Assembly (NCBI GenBank): GCA_023459495.1
Contig: JAEWTL010000062.1
Coordinates: 68,680 to 132,679, forward strand
DNA from: Bacillota bacterium
Lineage (GTDB): Bacteria > Bacillota > Clostridia > Christensenellales > SZUA-584
DNA length: 64,000 nucleotides
Direction of reading: 5' to 3'
The stretch's first letter is position 1. Every line of letters begins with the position of its first letter. Made by a program: the position numbers and the translations under genes. Shown here in pieces: positions 51,511-60,430 of the stretch. The notes under the pieces were generated by a model that saw only the letters and a list, made by a program, of their open reading frames with translations, did no database searches and was not told the origin of the DNA.

Positions 51511-52401
51511 TACGCCTTCCAAATCAAACGGCGGAATGTAACTTTCGCTTGCGCTGCCGCGCTGTTGCATGTAACCGTTTGTGAGCCCTAAACGCATTGC
51601 CTCGTTTACCACCGAGTCGTACTCCATGGAGGTGATGCGGCGGTTGATTTCGGGATATTTCCCCGTATGCTCCGTGGGCGTGTACTGGCTCATCAGGCTC
51701 AACAGGAATCTTTCCCGCGGCAGTTCTGAGGCGATCCAGCGCAGTATCTCAATCGAGTCCTTCCGGCATCCGGGCAATACGAGGTGCCGGATGACCACCC
51801 CCCGCCGCAGCGTGCCATCCCCGCCGTATTCCAGCCCGCCCGTCTGCGCGATCATCTCGCTCACGGCGGCGGATGCCTTATCGAAGTAGTCCGCCGCGCC
51901 AGAATAGCGACGCGACAGCTCCGGGTTGAAGTATTTAATGTCCGGCAGATACACATCCACATAACCCGCCAGCTTGCGTATTGTTTCCACGCGTTCATAG
52001 CCACCGCAATTGTAAACCACAGGAACGTGCAGGCTCGCCCGCGCGATATCAAGGGCTGCATACACATGCGGCAGAAAAGGCGTTGCGGTCACGAGGTTGA
52101 TGTTATGCGCGCCCTGCTCCTGCAGTTCTAAGAATATCTTCGCCAGCCGCTCAGCTGTTACCGTTTTCCCCACGCCGCCGCGGCTGATCTCATGATTCTG
52201 GCAGTAGACGCAGCCCAGCGTGCAGCCGGAAAAAAATACCGTGCCGCTGCCCCGCGTACCGCTGATGCACGGCTCCTCCCACATGTGCAGTGCCGCGCGC
52301 GCGATTTTAGCCTCGTTTCCGCAGCCACAAAAGCCTGTCTCGATATTCCTGTTTACGCCGCACTGCCGCGGGCACAGGTTGCAAGGGTTAATTGTCAGCA
52401 T
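51508..52401 (-). CDS. PflA-like radical SAM protein
   Basis: About 297 residues. An N-terminal Cys-rich part (Cys7, 10, 14, 25 and 27) probably holds an extra iron-sulfur cluster. The radical SAM motif is Cys60-x3-Cys64-x2-Cys67 (CTLGCVYC), followed by QNHEISRGG. The family is annotated as pyruvate-formate-lyase-activating-like, but members occur without a glycyl radical enzyme and their substrate is unknown; none is seen nearby here. It stands alone between repeat A and the ABC exporter. Confidence 0.87.
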   Translation of the reverse strand: MLTINPCNLCPRQCGVNRNIETGFCGCGNEAKIARAALHMWEEPCISGTRGSGTVFFSGCTLGCVYCQNHEISRGGVGKTVTAERLAKIFLELQEQGAHNINLVTATPFLPHVYAALDIARASLHVPVVYNCGGYERVETIRKLAGYVDVYLPDIKYFNPELSRRYSGAADYFDKASAAVSEMIAQTGGLEYGGDGTLRRGVVIRHLVLPGCRKDSIEILRWIASELPRERFLLSLMSQYTPTEHTGKYPEINRRITSMEYDSVVNEAMRLGLTNGYMQQRGSASESYIPPFDLEGV

Positions 52402-52454
52402 GTCGTTATCCTAAATCTCTTCCTAATTGTATGTACTTGTGACTTTCGAGTTTC

Positions 52455-53240
52455 TTAATCCCGCGACTCCAGCTGATCCTGCTTGTTGAAGAACGTGCTG
52501 CTTCCCCAGTGCAGCAGCAGGATCACGCTCAGCGACACCGATCCCAATATGCCCAGCATGATCGCGATCTGATACGCGATTGCCGTTGTCGGTGCGGTAC
52601 CGGAGAGTATCTGACCGGTCATCATACCCGGCAGAAAGATGATGCCCATTCCCACCATGGAGTTGATCGTGGGCATAATCGCGGCGTCAAACGTGCTGTT
52701 GATGAGGCCGCGTAAAGCATCCCGCGGTGTCGCACCCAGCACCAGCGCTTCTTCCACCATCGCCCGCTGCATGACCATGCCCTCGGTAAGCGATTTGACG
52801 CCCAGCGATACGCCTGTCATGGAGTTGCCCACGATCATCCCGGCAATGGGGATAAAATACCGCGGCTCGTACCACGGCGATACACGCACCACAGCAAGCA
52901 GAAAATACAGCAGGCAAAGCAGCGTCCCTGTGCTGAGCGATAAGGCGATTACCTTTTTGAGTGCGCCGGAGAGTTTTCCTTTAAACTTGCGCAGTACGGT
53001 ATATACCGCGAACGCTTCCATGAGCAGTATGATGCCCACTGTAATCAGCGGGTGCGGATGCTCGAAGATATAGGTGAGCGCATAGCCGGCCAGCACCAGC
53101 TGCAGCGTCATACGGACGCAGGAGATCACGATCTCCTTTTCCTTTTTGATGCCGCGCACCCGTACGATGAACAGCACGATGAGCACAAACACATATGCCA
53201 GTGCCGTTTGCAGCACCGTCAGATCGATGATTCCGTTCAT
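52455..53240 (-). CDS. fetB: ABC exporter permease, FetB/UPF0014 family
   Basis: About 261 residues with six or seven membrane helices. Distinctive segments are AGMIVGNSMTGVSLGVKSL, EEALVLGATPRDALRGLINSTFDAA and GMGIIFLPGMMTGQILSGTAP. In E. coli FetAB exports iron and protects against oxidative stress. Start ATG overlaps the end of the ATPase gene behind GGAGGGC. With the Feo system 20 kb away, a role in iron efflux is reasonable. Confidence 0.9.
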   Translation of the reverse strand: MNGIIDLTVLQTALAYVFVLIVLFIVRVRGIKKEKEIVISCVRMTLQLVLAGYALTYIFEHPHPLITVGIILLMEAFAVYTVLRKFKGKLSGALKKVIALSLSTGTLLCLLYFLLAVVRVSPWYEPRYFIPIAGMIVGNSMTGVSLGVKSLTEGMVMQRAMVEEALVLGATPRDALRGLINSTFDAAIMPTINSMVGMGIIFLPGMMTGQILSGTAPTTAIAYQIAIMLGILGSVSLSVILLLHWGSSTFFNKQDQLESRD

Positions 53241-53893
53241 ATCCGCCCTCCCGCGCCGATCTCCACGATATCGTCCGAATAGCGCCGGGCGATCTCCCGC
53301 GCATGCGTCACCATCACGAGCGTCTTATTGTTGCCGCGCGCAAAGTCCACAATCTTTGCGATTACCGCCTCCGCGGAGGCCTCGTCGAGTGCGGCCGAGG
53401 GCTCGTCCAGCAGGTATGCGTCGGAATTCAGCAGCAGCACGCGCGCCAGCGAAAGCCGCTGCTTTTCGCCACCCGAAAGCGTCTGCACGCTGCCGCCCAG
53501 CGGCTTGTCCAGTCCGACCTCCCGCAGCATGGCGGAAAGTTTGTCGTCTGCGGGGATATCCCGCTTCTGAAACCGCAGCCCCGCCGCGAGGTTTTCTTTT
53601 ACAGTCCCCTCAAACACGACGGGCGTCTGGGAGAGCATGGTCACACGCCTGCGGTACGATACCGATTCGATACCTGCAAGATCCTCTCCTTGCCAGCGGA
53701 TCACCCCTTCATCGGGGGAGATCAACTTGCACAGCAGCCGCAGTATCGTCGTCTTGCCGCTGCCGCTTGGCCCCATCAGCGTCGTCACCCGGGCCGCGCC
53801 GATGGTCAGCACCGGGATATCCACGATGTCCTTATATTTTACACCGCTGAGTTCAAACACCCCGTCCGTCCTCCCGTCTGCAATATACTTCAT
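53237..53893 (-). CDS. fetA: ABC exporter ATPase, FetA-like
   Basis: About 218 residues. Walker A is GPSGSGKTT, the signature LSGGEKQRLSLAR and Walker B AYLLDEPSAALDE, all intact. It has no membrane part and pairs with the permease it overlaps by 4 bp. The small size and the partner define it as FetA/YbbL-like. Confidence 0.9.
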   Translation of the reverse strand: MKYIADGRTDGVFELSGVKYKDIVDIPVLTIGAARVTTLMGPSGSGKTTILRLLCKLISPDEGVIRWQGEDLAGIESVSYRRRVTMLSQTPVVFEGTVKENLAAGLRFQKRDIPADDKLSAMLREVGLDKPLGGSVQTLSGGEKQRLSLARVLLLNSDAYLLDEPSAALDEASAEAVIAKIVDFARGNNKTLVMVTHAREIARRYSDDIVEIGAGGRI

Positions 53894-53980
53894 TTATATC
53901 ATATTTGAAGCGGGGTTTCCCGAAATGTATTAAATATTCCTGCGCTTATGCGTGATGTCTGGCATGACACCCGCCTGTCC

Positions 53981-54010
53981 TTGACACAGGGATGCACCAG
54001 GGAATATATT
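53981..54010 (+). promoter_or_regulatory. Promoter of the AhpD-like gene
   Basis: TTGACA (53981-53986) and TATATT (54005-54010) are 18 bp apart, about 33 bp before the start codon. Confidence 0.6.
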
Positions 54011-54043
54011 GTATTATATATATACCGAATGGAGGCCACGGCC

Positions 54044-54640
54044 ATGCAGAAAAGCGCCCGCAGGATATACGGCATCAAAATCAACTACCGTTTGATGAAC
54101 GACTTTCTCTCCAACACCGACGAAATGCGCGCCGCCCAGAAGCGCGGCGATGTCAGCGAGCAGTTTGAGAAACGCATCATGCTGGCGGTCACACAGGTGA
54201 ACGGCTGCAGGCTTTGCAGCTATTACCATACAAAAGAAGCGTTGAAGATGGGAATGCCTGATGATGAGATTAAAAGCTTACTCTCCGGCGACCTCGCTGT
54301 CGCGCCCGAGGAGGAAGCTGTCGCGCTGGCCTTTGCCCAGCATTACGCCGAGACCATCGGTTATTACGACCCGGACGCATGGCAGCGCCTCGTCCAAACC
54401 TATGGCGAGCCGAGATCGCGTAGCATCCTCGTCTATATCCGCGCCATCATGATGGGCAATGCGCAGGGTAACATCGCAGGTGCACTGCGTTCGCGCTTCA
54501 GAGGTCAGCCGGAGCCGGCAAGCTCCTTTTTTAAAGAGATCGGCGTTCTACTGCTGGACCCGTTTTTTATTATGTTTATACTGATCAAAGCACCGTTTGC
54601 AAGGCTCCTGAAGGTGCGTAAAACACAAAAAGGCAGTTGA
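54044..54640 (+). CDS. AhpD/carboxymuconolactone decarboxylase-like protein
   Basis: About 198 residues. Cys55-x-x-Cys58 with His62 (GCRLCSYYHTK) is the redox site of AhpD-like proteins, which relay electrons to peroxidases or act as peroxidases themselves. The C-terminal 50 residues add a hydrophobic segment (IGVLLLDPFFIMFILIKAPF) that could attach the protein to the membrane, which is unusual for the family. The start at 54044 follows GGAGG at normal spacing; earlier ATGs lie in the promoter region. Confidence 0.82.
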   Translation: MQKSARRIYGIKINYRLMNDFLSNTDEMRAAQKRGDVSEQFEKRIMLAVTQVNGCRLCSYYHTKEALKMGMPDDEIKSLLSGDLAVAPEEEAVALAFAQHYAETIGYYDPDAWQRLVQTYGEPRSRSILVYIRAIMMGNAQGNIAGALRSRFRGQPEPASSFFKEIGVLLLDPFFIMFILIKAPFARLLKVRKTQKGS

Positions 54641-54756
54641 AATCTGTAAAAAAGCAGTGACGTTGATTACAGAAATTTTACTTGTTTTTCTTGTTTTATC
54701 TCCTAATTTGTGCTATATTATAATAAATACTGTGATATGTAGAGGGAGGTGTTCGT

Positions 54757-54963
54757 ATGAACTTCTACGACTGGATGATGCAGTATAAAGAGCATAATAC
54801 GCCAAGGGGTAACCTTGCGGACGATATGATCCGTTCTGAAAACGAGTTCCCGAAGGAGGGCGCGTTCGAGGAAATCAAATCCTATCTGCAGCCCCGCGCG
54901 TGCAAACAGTCTCTGGAGATCCTGCCAAGCGTGTGGGACAGCTATCAAAAAGCGATGCAATAA
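54757..54963 (+). CDS. YozE family SAM-like protein
   Basis: 68 residues. MNFYDWMMQYKEHNTPRGNLADDM, then ENEFPKEGAFEEIKSYL match the small YozE family with a sterile-alpha-motif-like fold, widespread in Firmicutes and of unknown function. Start ATG is behind GGGAGG. A terminator follows 24 bp later. Confidence 0.82.
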   Translation: MNFYDWMMQYKEHNTPRGNLADDMIRSENEFPKEGAFEEIKSYLQPRACKQSLEILPSVWDSYQKAMQ

Positions 54964-54986
54964 CATAATTTGTACTGTTGTAATGC

Positions 54987-55019
54987 AAAAGCCCGCTCCG
55001 GCAAACCGCGCGGGCTTTT
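54987..55019 (+). terminator. Terminator after the YozE gene
   Basis: AAAAGCCCGC pairs perfectly with GCGGGCTTTT around a 13-nt loop. Confidence 0.8.
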
Positions 55020-55164
55020 CTGTTGTTTGCTTACGATAGACCGAACCGGCCATGCGGCAATACCGAATTGAAAATATTAGTCGGCGATGATATGATTGAT
55101 CGTATGCATTGACGCATTCATCATCTATCCTCCCGCTTTTACGGGATCGGAGAAAGGCTCAAAT

Positions 55165-56550
55165 ATGGCGCTGATCAATTTCAGAGAGGCATCCTACCTG
55201 AAAAAGCATTTGGACGAGGTCAAGCATGTCACGCTGTCACCCAACGGCGCGGACGTGCTGCGCATCCACATGGTTCCGCCGCGGCGGAGCCTTGATAAGA
55301 ACATACCGGCTGTGGTGGTCGTCAACGGTCAGGACATCGTTCCGCTGAGCCTGTCCTGGTCGATCTTGCTTTCGGTGTTCATCGAGGCCATCACGCCGTA
55401 CGACGGAAAAGAAACTACCGACAGCGACTGGGATGCGGTCGTTGAGCAAACCATAAAGGCCGCACGCAAGGTTTACCCGTCAGTCAAGGAGGCCACGCTC
55501 AAAAGCGACCTGTGGACCATCATCAGCGCGCTCACCGATATCGCGCAGGGCAAAAAGCCGCAGGCGGACGTGAGCCCGGTCTCGATCGGCGAGTACGCTG
55601 CCCACATGAGAGCGCCTCATCGCATGGACCTGATGATCAGCTCCATGGTCAAGGACGCTAGCTGGAACTGCAACCAGAAGTGCCTGCATTGCTATGCGGC
55701 GGGCCAAAGCCTCGCCTCGGTACAGGAGCTGCCCACCTCCTCGTGGAAGGCGATCATCGACAAGTGCCGCAAGGCTGGTATCCCGCAGGTCACCTTCACA
55801 GGCGGCGAGCCCACGATGCGAAGCGACCTTGTGGAGCTGGTGGAGCATTCCAAGTGGTTCATCACACGGCTCAACACCAACGGTGTGCTGCTGACGGAGG
55901 AGCTGTGCGCACAGCTGTATCAGGCCAGTCTGGACAGCCTGCAGGTGACGCTGTACGCCGCGGACGCGGAGACGCACAATCAGCTGGTCGGCGCGGACAA
56001 CTGGACGCTCACCGTACAGGGTATCAAAAACGCCCTCGCCGCGTCGCTCAACGTGAGCATCAACACGCCGCTGTGCACGCTCAACCGCGACTATATGGCA
56101 ACGCTGCGGCTCGCGCACGAGTTAGGCGTGCGTTACCTGTCCTGCTCCGGCCTCATCGTAGCGGGGAACGCGCGGAAGGATCGCTCTGTGGATACCCAGC
56201 TCTCCGAGGATGAGCTGTACGACATACTGAAAAACGCATTTTCCTACTGCCAAGACAACGGCATGGACTTAAGCTTCACTTCCCCGGGATGGATTGCCGA
56301 AGACCGGCTGTTGGAGATCGGATTTAATTCCCTGCCCTCCTGCGGAGCGTGCATGAGCAACATGGCGGTTGCGCCGGACGGCAAGGTGGTTCCGTGCCAG
56401 AGTTGGCTCTCCGGCACCCCCCTGGGCGATATGCTGGCCGACCCATGGGAAAAGATCTGGGACAACCCCGAATGTCAGAAGATACGTAAAGAGTCTGGAA
56501 AGCTGGAGCATAAATGCCCGCTGCGCACAGAATCGGGGGTGACGAAATGA
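55165..56550 (+). CDS. Radical SAM/SPASM enzyme, likely maturase of the adjacent Cys-rich protein
   Basis: About 461 residues. The N-terminal 150 residues are a separate domain without a motif I know (possibly substrate-binding; starts MALINFREASYLKKHLDEV). The radical SAM cluster is Cys169-x3-Cys173-x2-Cys176 (CNQKCLHC), followed by VTFTGGEPTMRSDL and ITRLNTNGVLL. The C-terminal SPASM region has CGACMSN, VPCQSWL and a final CPLRT. SPASM enzymes of this type install thioether or carbon-carbon links in peptides. It overlaps the next gene by 4 bp (ATGA), so that membrane protein with nine tail cysteines is the probable substrate. Start is behind AAAGG. Confidence 0.85.
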   Translation: MALINFREASYLKKHLDEVKHVTLSPNGADVLRIHMVPPRRSLDKNIPAVVVVNGQDIVPLSLSWSILLSVFIEAITPYDGKETTDSDWDAVVEQTIKAARKVYPSVKEATLKSDLWTIISALTDIAQGKKPQADVSPVSIGEYAAHMRAPHRMDLMISSMVKDASWNCNQKCLHCYAAGQSLASVQELPTSSWKAIIDKCRKAGIPQVTFTGGEPTMRSDLVELVEHSKWFITRLNTNGVLLTEELCAQLYQASLDSLQVTLYAADAETHNQLVGADNWTLTVQGIKNALAASLNVSINTPLCTLNRDYMATLRLAHELGVRYLSCSGLIVAGNARKDRSVDTQLSEDELYDILKNAFSYCQDNGMDLSFTSPGWIAEDRLLEIGFNSLPSCGACMSNMAVAPDGKVVPCQSWLSGTPLGDMLADPWEKIWDNPECQKIRKESGKLEHKCPLRTESGVTK

Positions 56551-57527
56551 AAAAAACGCTGCTGATACTGGCTGCCGCGCTGGCGCTGCTCGCTTTAATC
56601 CCGTGTCCGGTTGCCAAAGCAGGCGCGCCGCTGGACGAAATCGAGGTGTACCGCATTACGGTGGACATGGAGAGCGACGCATCCATGGACTTAACCTACC
56701 ACATCGAGTGGAAGGTGCTGGATGACAGCAGCGAGGGACCGCTGAACTGGGTGAAGATTGGCGTACCCAACCAGTACGTGGATAACATTCAGGCGCTGAG
56801 CGACAGCATCGCCGATATCTACTATTACGACGACGGCGGCAGCTATGTCCGCATCGACCTCGACCGGGATTACTATGAGGGCGAGATCGTAACGATGGAT
56901 TTCTCGCTGCGCGTGATGTACATGTACATGGCGAGTTACGACAGCAACCTGTGTTCCTACTATTTTACGCCCGGCTGGTTTGACGATATTGAAGTCAAAT
57001 CGCTGACGATCCTGTGGAGCGATGACAAAGTGCAGTATTCCGATTCCGCTTCGAAGGAAGGCAATTACCTCGTCTGGACCGCAGCGCTCCAGCCCGGCGA
57101 AACCTTCAGCACTTATGTGGAATACAACATCAGCGCATTTGATACGGATTATGCCGGGCCGCCGGAAATCAGCAAGGAGCCTTATGAGGAGACCACCTAC
57201 TATCCGGATTATGAATACGAGTCGGATTATAACTCCGGGGACATCGGCGGCTTGATAGCCCTCATTATAATTGCCCCCATTGTCATCATTATCATCGTCA
57301 TCCGAAAGATCGGCGGCGGGGGTAACGGCGGATACCGCGGCGGCTTTGGCGGCTACTACCACGGCGGCGGTGGGTGCGCCAGCAGCTGCGCGTGCGCATG
57401 CGGATGCGCGTGCGCGTGCGCATGTGCGGGCGGCGGCCGAGCGGGCTGCAGCGCAAAGAACTTTTATGGCACTGTGATACGCACCGATAAACTCAAGGAA
57501 ACGCTGGAGAAAAAGGACAATAAGTAG
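56547..57527 (+). CDS. Membrane protein with Cys-Ala repeat tail, candidate radical SAM substrate
   Basis: About 326 residues. A signal peptide (about 1-26) leads to a beta-rich outside domain of about 210 residues (EVYRITVDMESDASMDLTYH; DUF2207-like in style). A single membrane helix (about 240-262) follows, then a Gly-rich linker and a tail holding nine cysteines at 277, 281, 283, 285, 287, 289, 291, 293 and 301 (CASSCACACGCACACACAG, then RAGC). The last 25 residues (SAKNFYG onward) are charged. By topology the tail faces the cytoplasm, where the coupled SPASM enzyme acts. I know no characterised homologue. Confidence 0.75.
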   Translation: MKKTLLILAAALALLALIPCPVAKAGAPLDEIEVYRITVDMESDASMDLTYHIEWKVLDDSSEGPLNWVKIGVPNQYVDNIQALSDSIADIYYYDDGGSYVRIDLDRDYYEGEIVTMDFSLRVMYMYMASYDSNLCSYYFTPGWFDDIEVKSLTILWSDDKVQYSDSASKEGNYLVWTAALQPGETFSTYVEYNISAFDTDYAGPPEISKEPYEETTYYPDYEYESDYNSGDIGGLIALIIIAPIVIIIIVIRKIGGGGNGGYRGGFGGYYHGGGGCASSCACACGCACACACAGGGRAGCSAKNFYGTVIRTDKLKETLEKKDNK

Positions 57528-57550
57528 TCACTAAACAGGCAGTTAGCCTA

Positions 57551-57701
57551 CGAGGGCGTTGCCCTCGAACTCCCATTCAAGCGACCAGTACCTTGAAAAT
57601 CCCTTTATTCGAGAAACGCCCTGCTCAGGGCGTTTCTCCAGGTGGGATTCTTAAGGGGCAATGCCCCTTAAGCGGTGGCATGGAGGCGGAGCCTCCAAAA
57701 T
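57551..57701. repeat. Dispersed palindromic repeat, copy B
   Basis: Hairpins in a row: CGAGGGC-GTT-GCCCTCG (57551), GAAACGCCCTG/CAGGGCGTTTC (57612), AAGGGGCAATGCCCCTT (57653) and GGAGGC-GGA-GCCTCC (57682). The middle part matches copy A at 51.4 kb, while the GGAGGC arm is at the other end. It lies between convergent genes and could terminate both. Confidence 0.7.
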
Positions 57702-57749
57702 AGGACACAAGTCACCTGATGAGGTGCCTTATTTGCTATAGCTATACTG

Positions 57750-58652
57750 TCAGCGCGTGTACTCGCGCAGCATCCGCAGGTAGTAGTTGGCTTCGCGCAG
57801 CACGTGATCGGCCAGCAACGGAATGATGATCGAACGGACGCGGCATGTTAGTATACCCTCGGTGCCTTCCGCCTTGTACCGCTGGATGCGCTCAGTAGCT
57901 GCTTCGCTGCGCAGCGTCACCTGCGGCAGAATCTGCAGCCGCTGCTCCGCGGTCTGTGCCTGCTGCACCAGCCGCGCAAATTCCCGCGCAAACGCCGCCG
58001 CCTCAGCCTGCAGCGCCTGCTCCGTCGGGTCCAGCGACCCTTCGATGTATTCGGCGTGCTGCCCCATGTTCTCGTTCCAGAACGCCTGCTGCATGGCAAA
58101 CTCTCGGGGAGCCATCTCATCCGCGCCCGAAGCCAGCCGGGTAAGCATGGCGATATAATCCTGTGCCTCGTTAACCAGATGCTCCAGCTCATTTGGATAA
58201 ATGACGGTGAACACGCGGCAAGCCAGCACGTCATCCAAGACGCTCTGGTTGAACTGCAGCATCTCGCGCGCTGCTGCCAGCGCGTTTTGATTGAGCGCAG
58301 ATATCTGCGGCATGATGGACGGCGGGGGCATCATACCGCCTCCGAGATCGTATTCTTCCAGCGTGAGCTGCGTGTCGACGGATACGCCCGTAAAATATTC
58401 CGTCTGCCGCTCCGCTTCCTCCGTATAAGGCGTAAACAGCTCTCCCGATGCCAGCACCTCATCCGGTATATATCCCTTGGACAGCGTGACCGCCTGCTGC
58501 AGCAGATTCACCAGCTTGGCCCGAAGCTGCGCCGCCTTGTCGCCCAGTTCCTTATCCCGGGGTGTAAACGAAAGCTGCATGAACAAAGCGTGCTCCTTGA
58601 GTATGCGCAAATAGAACAAATTGAGTTCCATTGAATCCTGTATGTACGGCAT
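57750..58652 (-). CDS. DUF2935 family helical protein
   Basis: About 300 residues, two DUF2935 units. Each has a conserved helix with His and Glu residues (LNLFYLRILKEHALFMQLSF; AFWNENMGQHAEYIEGSL) in a pattern suited to binding metal, as in ferritin-like four-helix bundles. The family is common in spore-forming Firmicutes and has no proven function. Start ATG is behind GGGAGG. It is a single gene. Confidence 0.85.
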   Translation of the reverse strand: MPYIQDSMELNLFYLRILKEHALFMQLSFTPRDKELGDKAAQLRAKLVNLLQQAVTLSKGYIPDEVLASGELFTPYTEEAERQTEYFTGVSVDTQLTLEEYDLGGGMMPPPSIMPQISALNQNALAAAREMLQFNQSVLDDVLACRVFTVIYPNELEHLVNEAQDYIAMLTRLASGADEMAPREFAMQQAFWNENMGQHAEYIEGSLDPTEQALQAEAAAFAREFARLVQQAQTAEQRLQILPQVTLRSEAATERIQRYKAEGTEGILTCRVRSIIIPLLADHVLREANYYLRMLREYTR

Positions 58653-58830
58653 GAAAATAAAACCTCCCTTGCAGATTACTATACTGTATGCCGGGAAGAT
58701 GCATATGGTTTATTCGGAATTGAATGAATACCAATACGAGCATACACCCTTCTGCTCCTGTTACTCTACTGCACGGCATATTGGGATAGTGAATATATTA
58801 TTATGAGAATCATGAAAGGAAGAACATACG

Positions 58831-59271
58831 ATGTCTCATTCAAGATATTGGATGGCGTATGCACCAATAACAGATAACGGACCGAACCCTTTTACGGTCA
58901 ACATCGAGGAAGCAGCGCGGCAGAATGACAACTACCGTACTGCCCTGTGGACAGGAAATAACCTGCAGGTGACGCTGATGAGCATCAATCCGGGCGAGGA
59001 CGTGGGTCTTGAGATTCATCCCACGGTTGACCAATTCATCCGCATCGAACAGGGGCAGGGCGTTGCCGAGATGGGAAGCAGGCGCGACCGGTTGGATTAT
59101 CAGAGAAACGTGCAAGACGGAGACGCGGTTATGGTACCTGCAAACACCTGGCACAACATTACGAATATCGGCGTGGTGCCGCTGAAATTTTACACCATTT
59201 ATGCTCCACCAGAGCATCCGCACGGAACAGTCCACCGGACAAAAGCGGACGCACAGGAGGAAGCGCACTGA
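58831..59271 (+). CDS. Cupin domain protein
   Basis: About 146 residues. The cupin motifs are seen as SINPGEDVGLEIHPTVDQFIRIEQG and VPANTWHNITNIG, though the first motif has only one His of the usual pair. Members of this subfamily (begin ITDNGPNPFTVNIEEAARQN) are often described as mannose-6-phosphate-isomerase-like; no reaction is established. Start ATG follows AAAGGAAG. A terminator follows. Confidence 0.87.
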   Translation: MSHSRYWMAYAPITDNGPNPFTVNIEEAARQNDNYRTALWTGNNLQVTLMSINPGEDVGLEIHPTVDQFIRIEQGQGVAEMGSRRDRLDYQRNVQDGDAVMVPANTWHNITNIGVVPLKFYTIYAPPEHPHGTVHRTKADAQEEAH

Positions 59272-59294
59272 ACAGGCAGTTTGGCGAAAGTAAC

Positions 59295-59330
59295 AAAAGC
59301 CCGCACCGATGCTGGCTGCGGGCTTTTATT
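59295..59330. terminator. Terminator between cupin and zinc-ribbon genes
   Basis: AAAAGCCCGCA pairs with TGCGGGCTTTT around a 10-nt loop. It lies between convergent genes and can serve both strands. Confidence 0.8.
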
Positions 59331-59350
59331 CGCGCTCCTTATTCCTACGT

Positions 59351-60430
59351 TCAGTCTATGTCTGGCAGAATATCATCCAGATGCGAGTTCAAAACCTGTC
59401 TGACTTCATATTCCGTCATGCCGGGCTCCAGATAGTCGCTGTAGAGTATGTAAATAAGCATGTAGTCTACATCACTAAGGCTTGGTGTGGTCGTCCACTC
59501 CGCCTGAAAAATGCTGTCTCCATAATCGTAGCTGTCGTCCATCAGGCCCAGCGCCTGTGTAAACTCCTCCAGAATCAGATGGTTGCGTGCGGCCTGCGAG
59601 GTCACGTCGGTCGCAATCCCCATGTATGCCCTGTCGATAACATAGCTGCTGGAGCCCCAATAGAGATAGAAGTACCCCCAGTTGCCCTCCACATAGCCGG
59701 GCAGCACGTCGTCCATCTGATCCAGCGGCACGAAATAGATCGAGAAATTCTCGTTGGAGCTCACGATCGAGATATCGGGCAGTACGCCGAGGCCGTTGAG
59801 CGTATCGATATGATTTGTCAGCGTAGCGTAATCCTCGCTTGTGTAATCTCCTTCAATCTTTACGCGTATCGGGTCTTCCCAACGTTTGAGCACGCCGTTC
59901 GTACCGCCGTATTCCACGTTCAGCCCCACTTCACAGAAGTAGTCGATCAGCTCGCTGTCGCTGATATCCGTTTTCTCTTCCGGCTCCTCCGTTGCCTCCA
60001 CGGTTCTACCCGGGGAACCTTCCCGCGAAGAACTCGGCGATACCGCGGCAACATAATAGTCATCCGGCCGCAGCGCACTTAAGCCTTCCCCGATGATCGT
60101 CCGAACTATAAAGAACATTGCCACCGCGAGGATCAAAAAACCAACGATCGATAGCACGATTGCAAGGGCGTAGCTTTTTTGGGGCTTTGGCGGTGCGTAG
60201 GAGTAAGGATTGTAAGGGGTATAACCCTGATTAGACGCAGGGTTAGGACTGGTTACATAGCCTTGATTAGGCGCGGGGGTAGGACCGGGTGTATAGCCTT
60301 GATTGGGCGCATTGGAATCGGGTGCAAAGCTCTGCGTGGGTGCTGGGGATTGATTATTCAGTCTGTTGCCGCATTTCGCACAAAAAACCGCGTTTTCTTT
60401 TACGGGCGCGCCGCACCTGCTGCAATACAT
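59351..60430 (-). CDS. Zinc-ribbon membrane protein of unknown function
   Basis: About 359 residues. The N-terminal zinc ribbon has Cys3, Cys6, Cys17 and Cys20 (MYCSRCG; FCAKCGNRL). A Pro/Asn/Gln-rich linker with four repeats of the type NQGYTPG follows, then one membrane helix (YALAIVLSIVGFLILAVAMFFIV) and an outside domain of some 230 residues. The outer domain contains ILEEFTQALGLMDDSYDYGDSIF, close to the DUF2927-like zinc-protease-related fold (EEFTQALG...). Start at 60430 follows AAAGGAGC. It is a single gene. Confidence 0.7.
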   Translation of the reverse strand: MYCSRCGAPVKENAVFCAKCGNRLNNQSPAPTQSFAPDSNAPNQGYTPGPTPAPNQGYVTSPNPASNQGYTPYNPYSYAPPKPQKSYALAIVLSIVGFLILAVAMFFIVRTIIGEGLSALRPDDYYVAAVSPSSSREGSPGRTVEATEEPEEKTDISDSELIDYFCEVGLNVEYGGTNGVLKRWEDPIRVKIEGDYTSEDYATLTNHIDTLNGLGVLPDISIVSSNENFSIYFVPLDQMDDVLPGYVEGNWGYFYLYWGSSSYVIDRAYMGIATDVTSQAARNHLILEEFTQALGLMDDSYDYGDSIFQAEWTTTPSLSDVDYMLIYILYSDYLEPGMTEYEVRQVLNSHLDDILPDID

